Assembly (NCBI RefSeq): GCF_020740535.1
Contig: NZ_CP082362.1
Span: 3,656,501-3,720,500, forward strand
Source of the DNA: Streptomyces profundus
GTDB taxonomy: Bacteria; Actinomycetota; Actinomycetes; Streptomycetales; Streptomycetaceae
DNA length: 64,000 bases
Reading direction: 5' to 3'
Shown here: positions 25,437 through 33,369 of the stretch, piece by piece
Numbering within the stretch: position 1 is the stretch's first letter
Layout of the letters: every line of letters starts with the position of its first letter
Notes under the pieces: model-generated
What the model was told of the DNA's origin: nothing
The model's input: the letters and a program-made list of their open reading frames with translations, nothing else
Databases searched by the model: none
Translations under genes and position numbers: made by a program

Positions 25437-26722
25437 GCGGCGTAGACATCTTCGCCGAGGCGGCCGGGCATCCGGCCGAGCCGTCCGGCGGCGCCGAGCA
25501 TCCGCCGCCGACGGGCCCGCCCATGCCGCGTGCGCCGCGCGCCCTCCCCGAACTGCCGGATCTCCCCGAGCTGTTGGACGCGGTGCGGCTCCGGCTGGCC
25601 GACGAGGGCGCCGAGCCGACGCCTGGTCGGGTGGCGGCGGCGCTCCGTGCCGAGGGGCGGCTCCTGGGCGACAGCGCGGTGCTCTCCGTGGTGCGGGCGC
25701 TGCGCTGCGAGTTGGTCGGCGCCGGCCCCCTCCAGCCCCTGCTCGCCGCCCCCGAGGTCACCGACGTGCTGGTCAACGGCCCGGACGAGGTGTGGCTCGA
25801 CCGTGGGCGGGGGCTGGAGCGGGCGCATGTCCGGTTCCGTGACGCGGCGGCCATCCGCCGTCTCGCGCAGCGGCTGGCCGCCACGGCCGGCCGTCGGTTG
25901 GACGACGCCAGGCCCTGGGTGGACGCCAGGCTGCCGGACGGCACCCGGATGCACGCGGTGCTGCCGCCGGTGGCCGTCGGCGCGCCCTGCCTCTCGCTGC
26001 GGGTGGTCCGTCACCGACCCTTCAGCCTCAGGGAGTTGACCCGGCAGGGGACGCTGCCGCCGGGCGGCGAGCGGGTGCTGCGTGCCGTGCTGGCGGCTCG
26101 GCTCTCCTTTCTCGTCACGGGCGGCACTGGATCGGGGAAGAGCACGCTGCTTGCCTCCCTCCTCGGCCTGGTCCCGGGGCGGGAGCGGATGGTCCTGGTC
26201 GAGGACTCCGCCGAGCTTCGGCCCCACCACCCCCATGTCGTCAGGTTGGAGACCCGCCCGGCCAACCAGGAGGGCGCCGGTCTGGTCACCCTGCGGGATC
26301 TGGTGCGTCAGGCCCTGCGCATGCGGCCCGACCGCCTGGTGGTCGGCGAGGTGCGCGGAGCCGAGGTGACGGAGCTGCTCAGCGCCCTCAACACCGGCCA
26401 CGACGGCGGCTGCGGGACGCTGCACGCCAACGCCGCCGCTGATGTCCCGGCCCGCCTTGAGGCGCTCGGAGGCGCCGCAGGGCTCCCCAGAGCCGCCCTG
26501 CACAGCCAGTTGGCGGCGGCGCTGTCCGTGGTCTTCCACCTCGTCAGGGAGCACTCCTCGGGCCTCAGGGTCCTCGCCGAGATCCACCTGCTGCGGCAGG
26601 ACGGCGACGGCCTGGTGCACACGGTGCCCGCCGCCCGCTGGGACGGCGGGCGCCTGGTCAGGGAAGCGGGCTGGGCGGGTCTTTCCGGCCTCTGCGCGCG
26701 CGGCGGAGGTGAGCCGCTGTGA
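25433..26722 (+). CDS. tadA: TadA/CpaF-family secretion ATPase
   Basis: 429 residues. It is the hexameric motor of the Tad/Flp pilus. The N-terminal domain has VTDVLVNGPDEVWLDRG. The P-loop is FLVTGGTGSGKSTLL, the Asp box is MVLVEDSAEL, Walker B is DRLVVGEVRGAE, and the His box is GTLHANAA. The N-terminal 40 residues are Pro-rich. The stop overlaps the tadB GTG (GTGA). The whole set ssd-tadA-tadB-tadC is translationally coupled, which points to one assembled machine. Confidence 0.95.
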   Translation: MSGVDIFAEAAGHPAEPSGGAEHPPPTGPPMPRAPRALPELPDLPELLDAVRLRLADEGAEPTPGRVAAALRAEGRLLGDSAVLSVVRALRCELVGAGPLQPLLAAPEVTDVLVNGPDEVWLDRGRGLERAHVRFRDAAAIRRLAQRLAATAGRRLDDARPWVDARLPDGTRMHAVLPPVAVGAPCLSLRVVRHRPFSLRELTRQGTLPPGGERVLRAVLAARLSFLVTGGTGSGKSTLLASLLGLVPGRERMVLVEDSAELRPHHPHVVRLETRPANQEGAGLVTLRDLVRQALRMRPDRLVVGEVRGAEVTELLSALNTGHDGGCGTLHANAAADVPARLEALGGAAGLPRAALHSQLAAALSVVFHLVREHSSGLRVLAEIHLLRQDGDGLVHTVPAARWDGGRLVREAGWAGLSGLCARGGGEPL

Positions 26723-27576
26723 TCGGGCAGGTGGCCCAGTTCAGCACGGCGCTGTGCGCGGGCGCCGGGGCCTGGCTGCTGACGGGCGTCCACCACCGGA
26801 TGGGTGCGGCCCGGCTGCGCGCCGCCCTGCGGGAGCCGGCCGCGCCCGAGCCGGGCCGCCCGAGCCGCCGGCCGCGCTGGCCGAGGGGGGACGCGTGGGG
26901 CGTGCTGGCCTGCTGCGCCGTGGGAGGCGCGCTGTTGGCCCTGGGCGGCCGGTCGCCGCTGCCGCTCCTCGTCGCCCTGCTGACGACGCCCCTGGCGCTG
27001 CGCTGGTGGCGGCGCCGATGCGCCCTGCGCGAGGCCGAGCGGCGGCGGGACGCGGTGGTGGACTTCTGCGCCGTGCTCGCCGGGGAGGTGAGGGCGGGGA
27101 GGCCCGCCGGGCAGGCGCTGATCGCGGCCCGGCCGGCCGAGTTGGGCTCGGCGGCTGGCGCGCTGTTCGCCGCCGCGCGGTACGGCGGCGATGTGCCGGC
27201 GGCGCTGCGGTCGGCCGCGCGCCGGCCGGGGGCCGAGGGGCTCGGCGGTGTCGCGGCCTGCTGGGAGGTCGCGGTGGAGGGCGGTGCCTCGCTCGCCGCC
27301 GGGCTTGAGCGGGTGGCTGCGGCCCTCCGCGCCGAGCGGGATCAACAAGAGGAGCTGAGAGCCCAGTTGGCGGGCCCACGGGCCTCGGCACTGGTGTTGG
27401 CCGCGCTGCCGCTGTTCGGCCTGCTGCTGGGGGCCGCCATGGGAGTGGCTCCGCTCCAGGTGCTGCTCGGCACGCCTCTCGGGTTCGCCTGCCTCTGCGC
27501 GGGCGCGCTGCTGGAATGGGCGGGCGTGGCGTGGGTCGGGGCCATCGTCCGGTCGGCGGAACGGGCCGCGCGATGA
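26719..27576 (+). CDS. tadB: TadB-like type II secretion F-domain membrane protein
   Basis: 285 residues. It starts with a hydrophobic helix, has a second pair of helices around residues 55-95 (VLACCAVGGALLALGG and PLLVALLTTPLALRWW), then the cytoplasmic GspF/T2SSF four-helix domain (FCAVLAGEVRAGRPAGQAL, GGVAACWEVAVEGGASLAAGLERV) and two C-terminal helices. It forms the inner-membrane platform with TadC. GTG 26719 overlaps the tadA stop; the tadC ATG overlaps its own stop. Confidence 0.88.
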   Translation: MIGQVAQFSTALCAGAGAWLLTGVHHRMGAARLRAALREPAAPEPGRPSRRPRWPRGDAWGVLACCAVGGALLALGGRSPLPLLVALLTTPLALRWWRRRCALREAERRRDAVVDFCAVLAGEVRAGRPAGQALIAARPAELGSAAGALFAAARYGGDVPAALRSAARRPGAEGLGGVAACWEVAVEGGASLAAGLERVAAALRAERDQQEELRAQLAGPRASALVLAALPLFGLLLGAAMGVAPLQVLLGTPLGFACLCAGALLEWAGVAWVGAIVRSAERAAR

Positions 27577-28187
27577 CCGCCGAGTTGACGCGGGGATGGC
27601 TCGTCCTCGGCTTTCTGGCCCTGGCCGTGCCGGTGGCCGTCGGGGAGGTGAGATGCCGCCTGCGGTTGCGCGACCGGTTGGCGGCTCTGCGCGGACGGCC
27701 GGTCGCCTCCCGCCGGTGGCGGCCCCGCTGGGCGAGCGCCGGCGGACGCGAACGGCCCGATGGCGCGCTGCCCCTCGCCACCGAGCTGCTCGCCGCCTGT
27801 CTGGCCGCCGGTGCCGAGCCGGCGGCGGCGGCGCGGGCCGTGGGGGCCTCGATCGAGGGCCCGGTCGGGGCGGCGCTCGGCCGAGCCGCGTCGGAGCTGC
27901 GACTCGGCGGTGAACCAGCCGTGGTCTGGGCCCGATTGGGCGAGCTTCCCGGCGCCGGCAGGCTCGCCAGGCGGTTGGAGCTGGCGGACGTCAGCGGTGC
28001 CCCCGTGGTCGGGGCGGTGGCCGCCGAGGCCGCCGACGCCCGAGCCGGGCGCCGCAGGATGGCCCAGTCGCGGGCCCGGCGCGCCGGGGTCCTGGTCACC
28101 GCCCCGCTGGGCCTCTGCTTCCTACCGGCCTTCCTGCTCATCGGCCTGGCCCCCGTGGTGCTCGGCCTGGCCGCGGAGCTGGTCTGA
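27573..28187 (+). CDS. tadC: TadC-like type II secretion F-domain membrane protein
   Basis: 204 residues. There is one N-terminal membrane helix, then a T2SSF domain (ATELLAACLAAGAEPAAAARAV, GRLARRLELADVSGAPVVG) and a C-terminal pair of helices (VTAPLGLCFLPAFLLIGLAPVVLGLA). It is shorter than enteric TadC, as usual in actinobacteria. It is the last of the four coupled genes; a 190-bp gap with a hairpin separates it from the pilin gene. Confidence 0.87.
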   Translation: MTAELTRGWLVLGFLALAVPVAVGEVRCRLRLRDRLAALRGRPVASRRWRPRWASAGGRERPDGALPLATELLAACLAAGAEPAAAARAVGASIEGPVGAALGRAASELRLGGEPAVVWARLGELPGAGRLARRLELADVSGAPVVGAVAAEAADARAGRRRMAQSRARRAGVLVTAPLGLCFLPAFLLIGLAPVVLGLAAELV

Positions 28188-28297
28188 CCGATGCCCAACG
28201 CACCGCACCACCGCACCGCATCGCTGTACCCCGCATCGCCGCACCACCGCGCGGCGAGCCCGCCAGCCGAGCCTCGCCGGGAACACGGAGCCACCAC

Positions 28298-28329
28298 GAC
28301 GGCGCGCGGGGAACACCCGCGCCGCCGTC
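28298..28329 (+). promoter_or_regulatory. Bulged hairpin between tadC and the pilin gene
   Basis: GACGGCG-CGCGGG, loop GAACA, CCCGCG-C-CGCCGTC: a 13-bp stem with one bulged base, 49 bases before the pilin ATG. It may partly end transcripts of the secretion genes or protect the 5' end of an abundant pilin mRNA. The gap also has repeats of CACCAACG and GCACCGC. Confidence 0.45.
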
Positions 28330-28377
28330 ATCGCCCAACGTCACCAACGTCACCAACGCCTACGAACGGGAACGGTC

Positions 28378-28578
28378 ATGAAGAAAGAAGCGTGGTACGC
28401 CATCCGGGACATCCGGCGTCGCCAACTTCGGGACGCGGGAATGAGCACCGCGGAGTACGCCGTCGGCACCATCGCCGCCGCGGCGTTGGCCGCCGTGCTG
28501 TACCAGGTCGTCACTTCGGGGGCGGTGAGCGATGCCCTGCGCGACCTGGTCGAACGGGCGCTCGCCGCGCCGCAGTGA
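28378..28578 (+). CDS. Flp-type pilin (DUF4244 family)
   Basis: 66 residues. A basic leader ending RDAG is followed by MSTAEYAVGTIAAAALAAVLYQVV, here given in pieces: MSTAEYA, then a 20-residue hydrophobic helix. The Gly21-Met22 junction with Glu at +5 and Tyr at +6 is the prepilin-peptidase pattern of Flp pilins, so the mature protein would be about 45 residues. This is the main pilus subunit candidate of the cluster. No prepilin peptidase gene is present in the window. ATG 28378 lacks a strong ribosome site (AACGG six bases upstream). Confidence 0.88.
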   Translation: MKKEAWYAIRDIRRRQLRDAGMSTAEYAVGTIAAAALAAVLYQVVTSGAVSDALRDLVERALAAPQ

Positions 28579-28903
28579 CCGCGGCTATGTCACCGTCGAG
28601 ACAGCGCTGGCCATCCCGGTGTTGGTGCTGCTCCTCACGGTCCTGCTGGGCGCGTTGGGGGCGGTCGCCGCACAGTCACGCTGCCAGGACGGCGCCCGGG
28701 CGGCGGCAAGGGCCGCCGCCCGGGGCGAGCCGGCCGACGTGGTGCTGGAGGCCGCCCGGCGGGCCGCGCCCGGCGGAGCACGGGTGCGGACAACCCAGGA
28801 GGGCGATCTGCACCGGGTCTCCGTCACCGCGCCTGCCCTCGGCACGGAGTTGCTGGGGTTCGATGTGTCCGGGGAGGCGGTGGCGCGTGCGGAGCCGCGT
28901 TGA
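28532..28903 (+). CDS. TadE-family pilus minor pilin
   Basis: 123 residues. SDRGYVTVETALAIPVLVLL is the TadE signature (a Gly-Tyr-x-Thr-x-Glu prepilin-like start of a long hydrophobic helix), followed by a soluble C-terminal domain. In the reading frame the only start codon before the signature is ATG 28532, which lies inside the pilin gene, so the two genes overlap by 47 bases. GGTGAG just upstream of that ATG could be its ribosome site. The stop overlaps the next gene's GTG by 17 bases. Confidence 0.83.
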   Translation: MPCATWSNGRSPRRSDRGYVTVETALAIPVLVLLLTVLLGALGAVAAQSRCQDGARAAARAAARGEPADVVLEAARRAAPGGARVRTTQEGDLHRVSVTAPALGTELLGFDVSGEAVARAEPR

Positions 28904-29246
28904 GCCCGCCGATCGCGGTGGCTCCACGGTCTGGGCGTCGATGGTCGCCGTGCTGCTGTGCCTCCTCTTCGGCGCCGTGCTGACGCTCCAACAGGCGCTG
29001 ACGGCACGACACCGCGCCGCGACGGCGGCCGACCTGGCGGCGCTGGCCGCGGCCGACCACTCGACCAGCGGTCCGGTCGAGGCGTGCGGCGCGGCCGGCC
29101 GGGTGGCCCGGGCGCAGGGCGCCCGGCTGGTGCGCTGCCATCTGGTGGCGGAGGTCGCGGATCTCACGGTCGAGGCCGACGCCGGGCTCCGCACCGTCAG
29201 GGTCAGAGCGAGGGCCGCCCCCGCCGGCGTCCCCGACCCGGCGCGG
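28887..29246 (+). CDS. Rv3654c-like TadE-related protein, 3' end unresolved
   Basis: The recognisable part runs from GTG 28887 to about 29230: a short polar start, hydrophobic helix VWASMVAVLLCLLFGAVLTL, then ALTARHRAATAADLAALAAAD, the signature of the actinobacterial helicase/secretion-neighbourhood TadE-like family, which is usually near 110-140 residues. Here no stop codon occurs in this frame until 31676, over 800 codons into the antisense of the convergent helicase gene, and the other two plus frames also stay open for several hundred bases (first stop at 29726-29728). The end given is therefore arbitrary. Possible explanations are stop loss, a sequence error, or true long overlap. Confidence 0.7.
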
Positions 29247-31634
29247 TCAGGGGCCGTCCGGCTCTCCTCGCAGCAGCAGCGTCAACACCCGCAGGGCGCC
29301 GGCCTTGTGGAGCGGTTCGTTCCCGTTCCCGCACTTCGGCGACTGGATGCAGGAGGGGCACCCGGTCTCGCACTCGCAGGCGGCGATCGCGTCCCTGGTG
29401 GCGGCCAGCCACCGCCCCGCCGTGTGGAACGCCCGCTCGGCGAAGCCGGCGCCGCCCGGGTGCCCGTCGTGCACGAACACGGTGGGCAGCCCGGTGTCGG
29501 GGTGCGACGCCGTGGACACGCCGCCGATGTCCCACCGATCGCAGGTGGCGAAGAGCGGCAGCATGCCGATCGCCGCGTGCTCCGCCGCGTGCAGGGCGCC
29601 GGGCAGGATCTCCGGGGCGATCCCGGCATCCGTCAGCCGCTCCTCCGGCATCGTCCACCACACCGCGCGGGTGCGCAGCGTGCGGGGCGGCAGATCGAGC
29701 CGCGTCTCGCCGAGCACCTCGCCGGTGAGCAGCCGGCGCCGCAGAAAGGACACCACCTGGCTGGTCACCTCGACGGATCCGAAGCACAGCTGGGCCTCGC
29801 CCCAGGGGCGGGTGACGTCCGTCTCCAGCACGGTCAGCTCGGTGACCTCCCGCGCCGAGGTGGACCAGGGCGGGCTGGACTCCTCGACCAGGGCCACGGA
29901 GTCGGTCAGGTCCAGCTCCTGGACGACATAGCTGCGCCCCTGGTGCAGATGGACCGCGCCCTGGTGCACGGCCGTGTGCGCGGCGGCCGAGTCCACCGTC
30001 CCCAACAGCCGGCCGGTGCCGGACTCCACCACCCGCACGGGGTCGCCGCCCTGCCCCCTGATGTCCACCAGATCGGCCGGCCGCTCCCACCGCGTCCAGT
30101 ACCAGGAGTCCCCCCGCCGGCGCAGCAGCGACCGCTCGGCGAGCTTGGGCAGCAGCTCGGCGGCCGTGGGGTCGAACATCGCCGCGTCGGGAGCGAAGTC
30201 CGCCTCGGTCAGGGGGGCCTCGGCGGCGGCGGCGCACAGGTGGGGAGCCAGCACATACGGGTTGCCCGGATCCAGCACGGTGCTCTCCACCGACTGGCGG
30301 AACAGCGCCTCCGGATGGTGCACCAGATAGGTGTCCAACGGGTCGTCGCGGGCGATCAGCACGGCCAACGCGCCCTGCCCCCGCCGGCCGGCGCGCCCGG
30401 CCTGCTGCCACAGCGAGGCCCTGGTGCCCGGATAGCCGGCCAGCAGCACGGCATCGAGCCCCGCGATGTCCACGCCCAGTTCCAGCGCGGTGGTCGCGGC
30501 CAGGCCGAGCAGCTCCCCCTGGTGCAGGGCGCGCTCCAGCTCCCGCCGCTCCTCCGGCAGATAGCCGCCCCGATAGGCCGCGACCCGCCCGGCCAGCGCA
30601 CGGTCCCTGGCCGCCAGCCGCTCCTGCGCGATCAACGCGATCAGCTCGGCGCCACGGCGGGAGCGGACGAAGGCGACGGTCCGCACCGCGTCGCCGGCGA
30701 GGTCGGTCAGCAGCTCTGCGGCCTCGGCTGTCGCGGTGCGTCGCACGGGGGCGCCCCGCTCGCCGCGGCTCTCCGTCAGCGGCGGCTCCCACAGCGCGAA
30801 CACCAACTCGCCGCGCGGGGAGGTGTCCTCGGTCACCTCGGCGACCGGCAGCCCGGTGAGCCTGGTGGCGGCCGTGCCCGGCTCCGCCGTGGTCGCCGAG
30901 GCCAGCAGGAAGACCGGTTCGGCGCCGTAGAGCGCGCAGACCCGGCGCAGCCGGCGCAGCACCTGCGCCACATGCGAGCCGAACACCCCGCGATAGACAT
31001 GGCACTCGTCGATCACCACATAGCGCAGCGCGCGCACGAAGGAGGACCAGCGCCGGTGGGCCGGCAGCACCCCGCGATGCAGCATGTCCGGATTGGTCAG
31101 CAGCAGGTTCGCGTGTTCCCTGGCCCAGGCGCGGGCCTCGGGCGGCGTGTCGCCGTCGTACACGGCCGGCCGCACCGCCGCGCCGAGTGGGCGGGAAAGG
31201 GCGCGTATCGCGCGCCACTGGTCGGCGGCCAACGCCTTGGTCGGGGCCAGGTACAGCGCGGTCGCCCCCCTCCGGTTGGGCGCCCGCTGCCCGTCGAGCA
31301 GGGCGCTGAGCACCGGCACCTGGTAGGTCAGGGACTTGCCGGAGGCCGTTCCGGTGGAGACCACCACCGAATCGCCGCGCACCGCGTGCTCGATGGCCTC
31401 GGCCTGATGGGCCCACGGACGCTCGATGCCGATGGCGCCCAGGGCCGCCAACACCTCGTGGCGTACGTCATCCGGCCAGTTCGCATGGGACGCGACTCGG
31501 CCGGGCAGCTGCTCCGTATGAGTGATGCGGAGGGCCCGTTCCCCGGGCTCGCTCAGCCGTGCCAACACCGCGAGCGGCGACCGACCGCGGCCGTCCGCTT
31601 CGGCGGCGTTCGGGGGTGGCTGGTAGTGGGGCAT
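29247..31634 (-). CDS. DEAH-box helicase of the Tad-adjacent family
   Basis: 795 residues from ATG 31634. Superfamily 2 helicase with motif I STGTASGKSLTYQ, Ia LAPTKALAADQ, II VIDECHVYRG (DECH rather than DEAH), III ASATT, V AATTALELGVDIAGL and VI WQQAGRAGRRGQ. A C-terminal DUF1998/MrfA-like domain with four cysteines (CECETGCPSCIQSPKC) resembles the zinc site of the DNA-repair helicase MrfA/YprA. The start is unclear: TTG 31667, ATG 31634 or intermediate GTGs, none with a good ribosome site. The frame stays coding-like further upstream (AFNHLPHAQHDVLQPLSVG) where no start codon exists. It is divergent from bldG. Confidence 0.9.
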   Translation of the reverse strand: MPHYQPPPNAAEADGRGRSPLAVLARLSEPGERALRITHTEQLPGRVASHANWPDDVRHEVLAALGAIGIERPWAHQAEAIEHAVRGDSVVVSTGTASGKSLTYQVPVLSALLDGQRAPNRRGATALYLAPTKALAADQWRAIRALSRPLGAAVRPAVYDGDTPPEARAWAREHANLLLTNPDMLHRGVLPAHRRWSSFVRALRYVVIDECHVYRGVFGSHVAQVLRRLRRVCALYGAEPVFLLASATTAEPGTAATRLTGLPVAEVTEDTSPRGELVFALWEPPLTESRGERGAPVRRTATAEAAELLTDLAGDAVRTVAFVRSRRGAELIALIAQERLAARDRALAGRVAAYRGGYLPEERRELERALHQGELLGLAATTALELGVDIAGLDAVLLAGYPGTRASLWQQAGRAGRRGQGALAVLIARDDPLDTYLVHHPEALFRQSVESTVLDPGNPYVLAPHLCAAAAEAPLTEADFAPDAAMFDPTAAELLPKLAERSLLRRRGDSWYWTRWERPADLVDIRGQGGDPVRVVESGTGRLLGTVDSAAAHTAVHQGAVHLHQGRSYVVQELDLTDSVALVEESSPPWSTSAREVTELTVLETDVTRPWGEAQLCFGSVEVTSQVVSFLRRRLLTGEVLGETRLDLPPRTLRTRAVWWTMPEERLTDAGIAPEILPGALHAAEHAAIGMLPLFATCDRWDIGGVSTASHPDTGLPTVFVHDGHPGGAGFAERAFHTAGRWLAATRDAIAACECETGCPSCIQSPKCGNGNEPLHKAGALRVLTLLLRGEPDGP

Positions 31635-31687
31635 GAGGAACGAGTCTGTCACTGGTCCGACGGACAATGGCTGTAAGACGTCGTGCT

Positions 31688-31714
31688 GGGCATGAGGTAA
31701 GTGGTTGAATGCCC
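31688..31714. promoter_or_regulatory. Inverted repeat in the helicase-bldG divergent region
   Basis: GGGCAT and ATGCCC arms lie 21 bases apart centre to centre, 60-86 bases before the bldG start. This is the only dyad noticed in the roughly 140-bp spacer that must hold the bldG promoters. Confidence 0.3.
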
Positions 31715-31773
31715 TGGCGGCTGCCGATCCATGGGGGGCGACCGCTCGTTAGCAAGGTGCTGGAGGACGATCC

Positions 31774-32115
31774 GTGGACCTGTCCCTTTCGACCCGAACC
31801 GTTGGCGACCGTACGGTTGTCGAGGTCGGTGGCGAGATCGACGTATACACCGCGCCCAAACTGCGCGAACAGCTGGTGGAGCTGGTCAACGACGGCAACC
31901 ACCACCTCGTGGTGGACATGGAGCGCGTTGACTTCTTGGACTCCACGGGGCTCGGCGTGCTGGTTGGTGGCCTGAAGCGAGTGCGAGCCCAGGAGGGCTC
32001 GTTGCGTCTGGTGTGCAACCAGGAACGCATTCTCAAGATCTTCCGGATCACGGGCCTCACCAAGGTCTTCCCGATCCATGAGTCCGTGGATGAGGCGATC
32101 GCCGCCACTGACTGA
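31774..32115 (+). CDS. bldG: Anti-sigma factor antagonist BldG
   Basis: 113 residues, a single STAS domain. [19 protein letters not shown] contains the phosphorylatable Ser57, the residue known to be phosphorylated in S. coelicolor BldG and needed for aerial hyphae and antibiotic production. The start [21 protein letters not shown] matches the family. GGAGG lies seven bases before GTG 31774. The next gene, a kinase-like anti-sigma factor, follows at 129 bases and is probably co-transcribed, so this is a partner-switching module that releases sigma factors during development and stress. Confidence 0.97.
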   Translation: MDLSLSTRTVGDRTVVEVGGEIDVYTAPKLREQLVELVNDGNHHLVVDMERVDFLDSTGLGVLVGGLKRVRAQEGSLRLVCNQERILKIFRITGLTKVFPIHESVDEAIAATD

Positions 32116-32244
32116 AACGTGTCGCGAGGTCACCGACCAGAAGTCCGAAAAAGATCTGCCAGCGAGCCGCCCCGGCCGCGACGGGCTGTTCAGCCGTCGT
32201 ACGAAGGCCGGGGCGGTCTGTCCGCATCCACCAAGGGGGATGGC

Positions 32245-32664
32245 ATGGCCACCGTGGAACTCCGCTTCAGCGCCTCCCCGGAGCATGTGCGCACCGCGCG
32301 GCTCGTCGCCGCCGCGGTCGCCAGGCGGGCCGGGGTCGACGAGTCCGTGCTGGACGAGTTGCGCCTCGCCGTGGGCGAGGCGTGCAGTCGCGCGGTGGGT
32401 CTGCACGCCATCCATGGCCTGACCAGCCCGGTGAGGGTGGTTCTCACCGAGGGGGAGAAGACGTTCTCCATCGAGGTGGGCGACGACGCGCCCAGCTCCA
32501 TCCCGGCTCCCCGGGAGTCGTCGGCCGGCGAGGCCGCCGAGGACTCCGACGAGTTGGGCCTGGCCGTGATCAGCGGCCTGGTGGACGATGTCGAGGTTCT
32601 CGCCGCCGCCAACGGCGGTCTGATCAGGATGAGCTGGCCGACCGTCACGGCTTCGTTCCCGTGA
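32245..32664 (+). CDS. BldG partner: SpoIIAB/RsbW-like anti-sigma factor
   Basis: 139 residues with a GHKL ATPase-like fold: VRTARLVAAAVARRAGVDESVLDELRLAVGEA is the N-terminal helix pair, broken here at the N-box. The N-box reads GEACSRAV, so the Asn that coordinates Mg-ATP in RsbW/SpoIIAB (GEAxxNA) is replaced by Arg. The G1 box (D-x-G-x-G) reads VGDDAPSS and the last strand region is ELGLAVISGLVDDVEV. ATP binding and kinase activity are thus doubtful, yet the corresponding S. coelicolor protein (SCO3548) is described as an interacting antagonist of BldG. ATG 32245 has AAGGGGG upstream. Confidence 0.88.
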   Translation: MATVELRFSASPEHVRTARLVAAAVARRAGVDESVLDELRLAVGEACSRAVGLHAIHGLTSPVRVVLTEGEKTFSIEVGDDAPSSIPAPRESSAGEAAEDSDELGLAVISGLVDDVEVLAAANGGLIRMSWPTVTASFP

Positions 32665-32730
32665 GGTCCCCCGAGATTCTCTGAGGTCCCCCGAGGTCCC
32701 CCGAGGTCCCCTGAGGCTGTCCGGGACCTC
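32661..32730 (+). terminator. 10-bp repeat array with inverted copy after the bldG operon
   Basis: Six 10-bp units based on CCGAGGTCCC (32661-32720; units two and six degenerate) begin at the stop codon of the anti-sigma gene. An inverted copy, GGGACCTC at 32723-32730, can pair with any of the GAGGTCCC units, giving a hairpin of variable loop length. It probably ends the bldG transcript. Confidence 0.55.
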
Positions 32731-32808
32731 CCGCAATGCCGCGAATCGCCGGCGATCCCCCGATACCGCCCGCCCCGGGCGTCCGTCGCCCGAGGCGACA
32801 CGCCCGGG

Positions 32809-33282
32809 TCAGCGCTCGGTCGAACTCCACCAGCGCATGTTCTCGGCGGCCCGGTTCACCGGCTCGATGACCTCCCATCCCTCGACGATCAGCCCGTTGT
32901 CGAGACGCCAGATGTCGACGCCCGCGATGCCGGGGCCGGCATCGGGAAGTCGGCGGCGCGAGTGCGTCACCACATGGTCCCCTTCGGCCAGCAGATGGTG
33001 GATCTCGACCCGCAGATCGGTCATCGGCACGGCGCGCACGGCGGCGAGCCACTCCTCCTTGGTCGACGAGGTCAACCCGGGCCTGTGGTGGACGAAATCG
33101 TCGTGCAGCAGCGCTGCCAGCGCGTCCACATCGCCCGTCCTGACCAGCTCCGTCAGCGCCCGCTCCACGATGCTCCTGTTCGCCGGAGCCGCGCCCGCCG
33201 AACCGGCCCCCTCCCTCGTCAGGTTCCCGGTGTCCGGGTTCCCGGTGTCCGGATTCTCCGTGCTCAGGTTCTGTGTGCCCAT
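32809..33282 (-). CDS. SnoaL/NTF2-like polyketide-cyclase-fold protein
   Basis: 157 residues. After a low-complexity start with repeated NPDTG units comes an NTF2-like cone: IVERALTELVRTGDVDALAALLHDDFVHHRPGL (start of helices), VVTHSRRRLPDAG and GVDIWRLDNGLIVEGWEVIEPV (final strands). Such small proteins are enzymes or binding proteins of unknown substrate, related to SnoaL and ketosteroid isomerase. ATG 33282 lacks a ribosome site, and starts after the repeats are possible. It is divergent from the XRE regulator (87 bp), which is its likely controller. Confidence 0.85.
   Translation of the reverse strand: MGTQNLSTENPDTGNPDTGNLTREGAGSAGAAPANRSIVERALTELVRTGDVDALAALLHDDFVHHRPGLTSSTKEEWLAAVRAVPMTDLRVEIHHLLAEGDHVVTHSRRRLPDAGPGIAGVDIWRLDNGLIVEGWEVIEPVNRAAENMRWWSSTER
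33222..33251. repeat. Two perfect 15-bp repeats in the NTF2-like gene
   Basis: GGTTCCCGGTGTCCG twice in tandem, with degenerate flanking copies to about 33275. They encode the duplicated NPDTG in the N-terminal tail. Confidence 0.8.
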
Positions 33283-33355
33283 GGACGGAGTGTTTCCGTC
33301 GGGGACGGGGGATGTCGATGAACTCCGATGTCATGGCCTTCGGCGCCACCGTGAG

Positions 33356-33361
33356 TAGCCT
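33356..33361 (+). promoter_or_regulatory. -10 box of probable leaderless transcript (XRE gene)
   Basis: TAGCCT, eight bases, GTG 33370; no ribosome site. Confidence 0.4.
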
Positions 33362-33369
33362 GGACGGTC

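Noticed and set aside
28191..28377. Possible small gene starting at ATG 28191 after tadC
   Set aside because: The translation is His/Pro/Ala-rich without a domain, there is no ribosome site, and the frame runs on through the pilin region out of frame.
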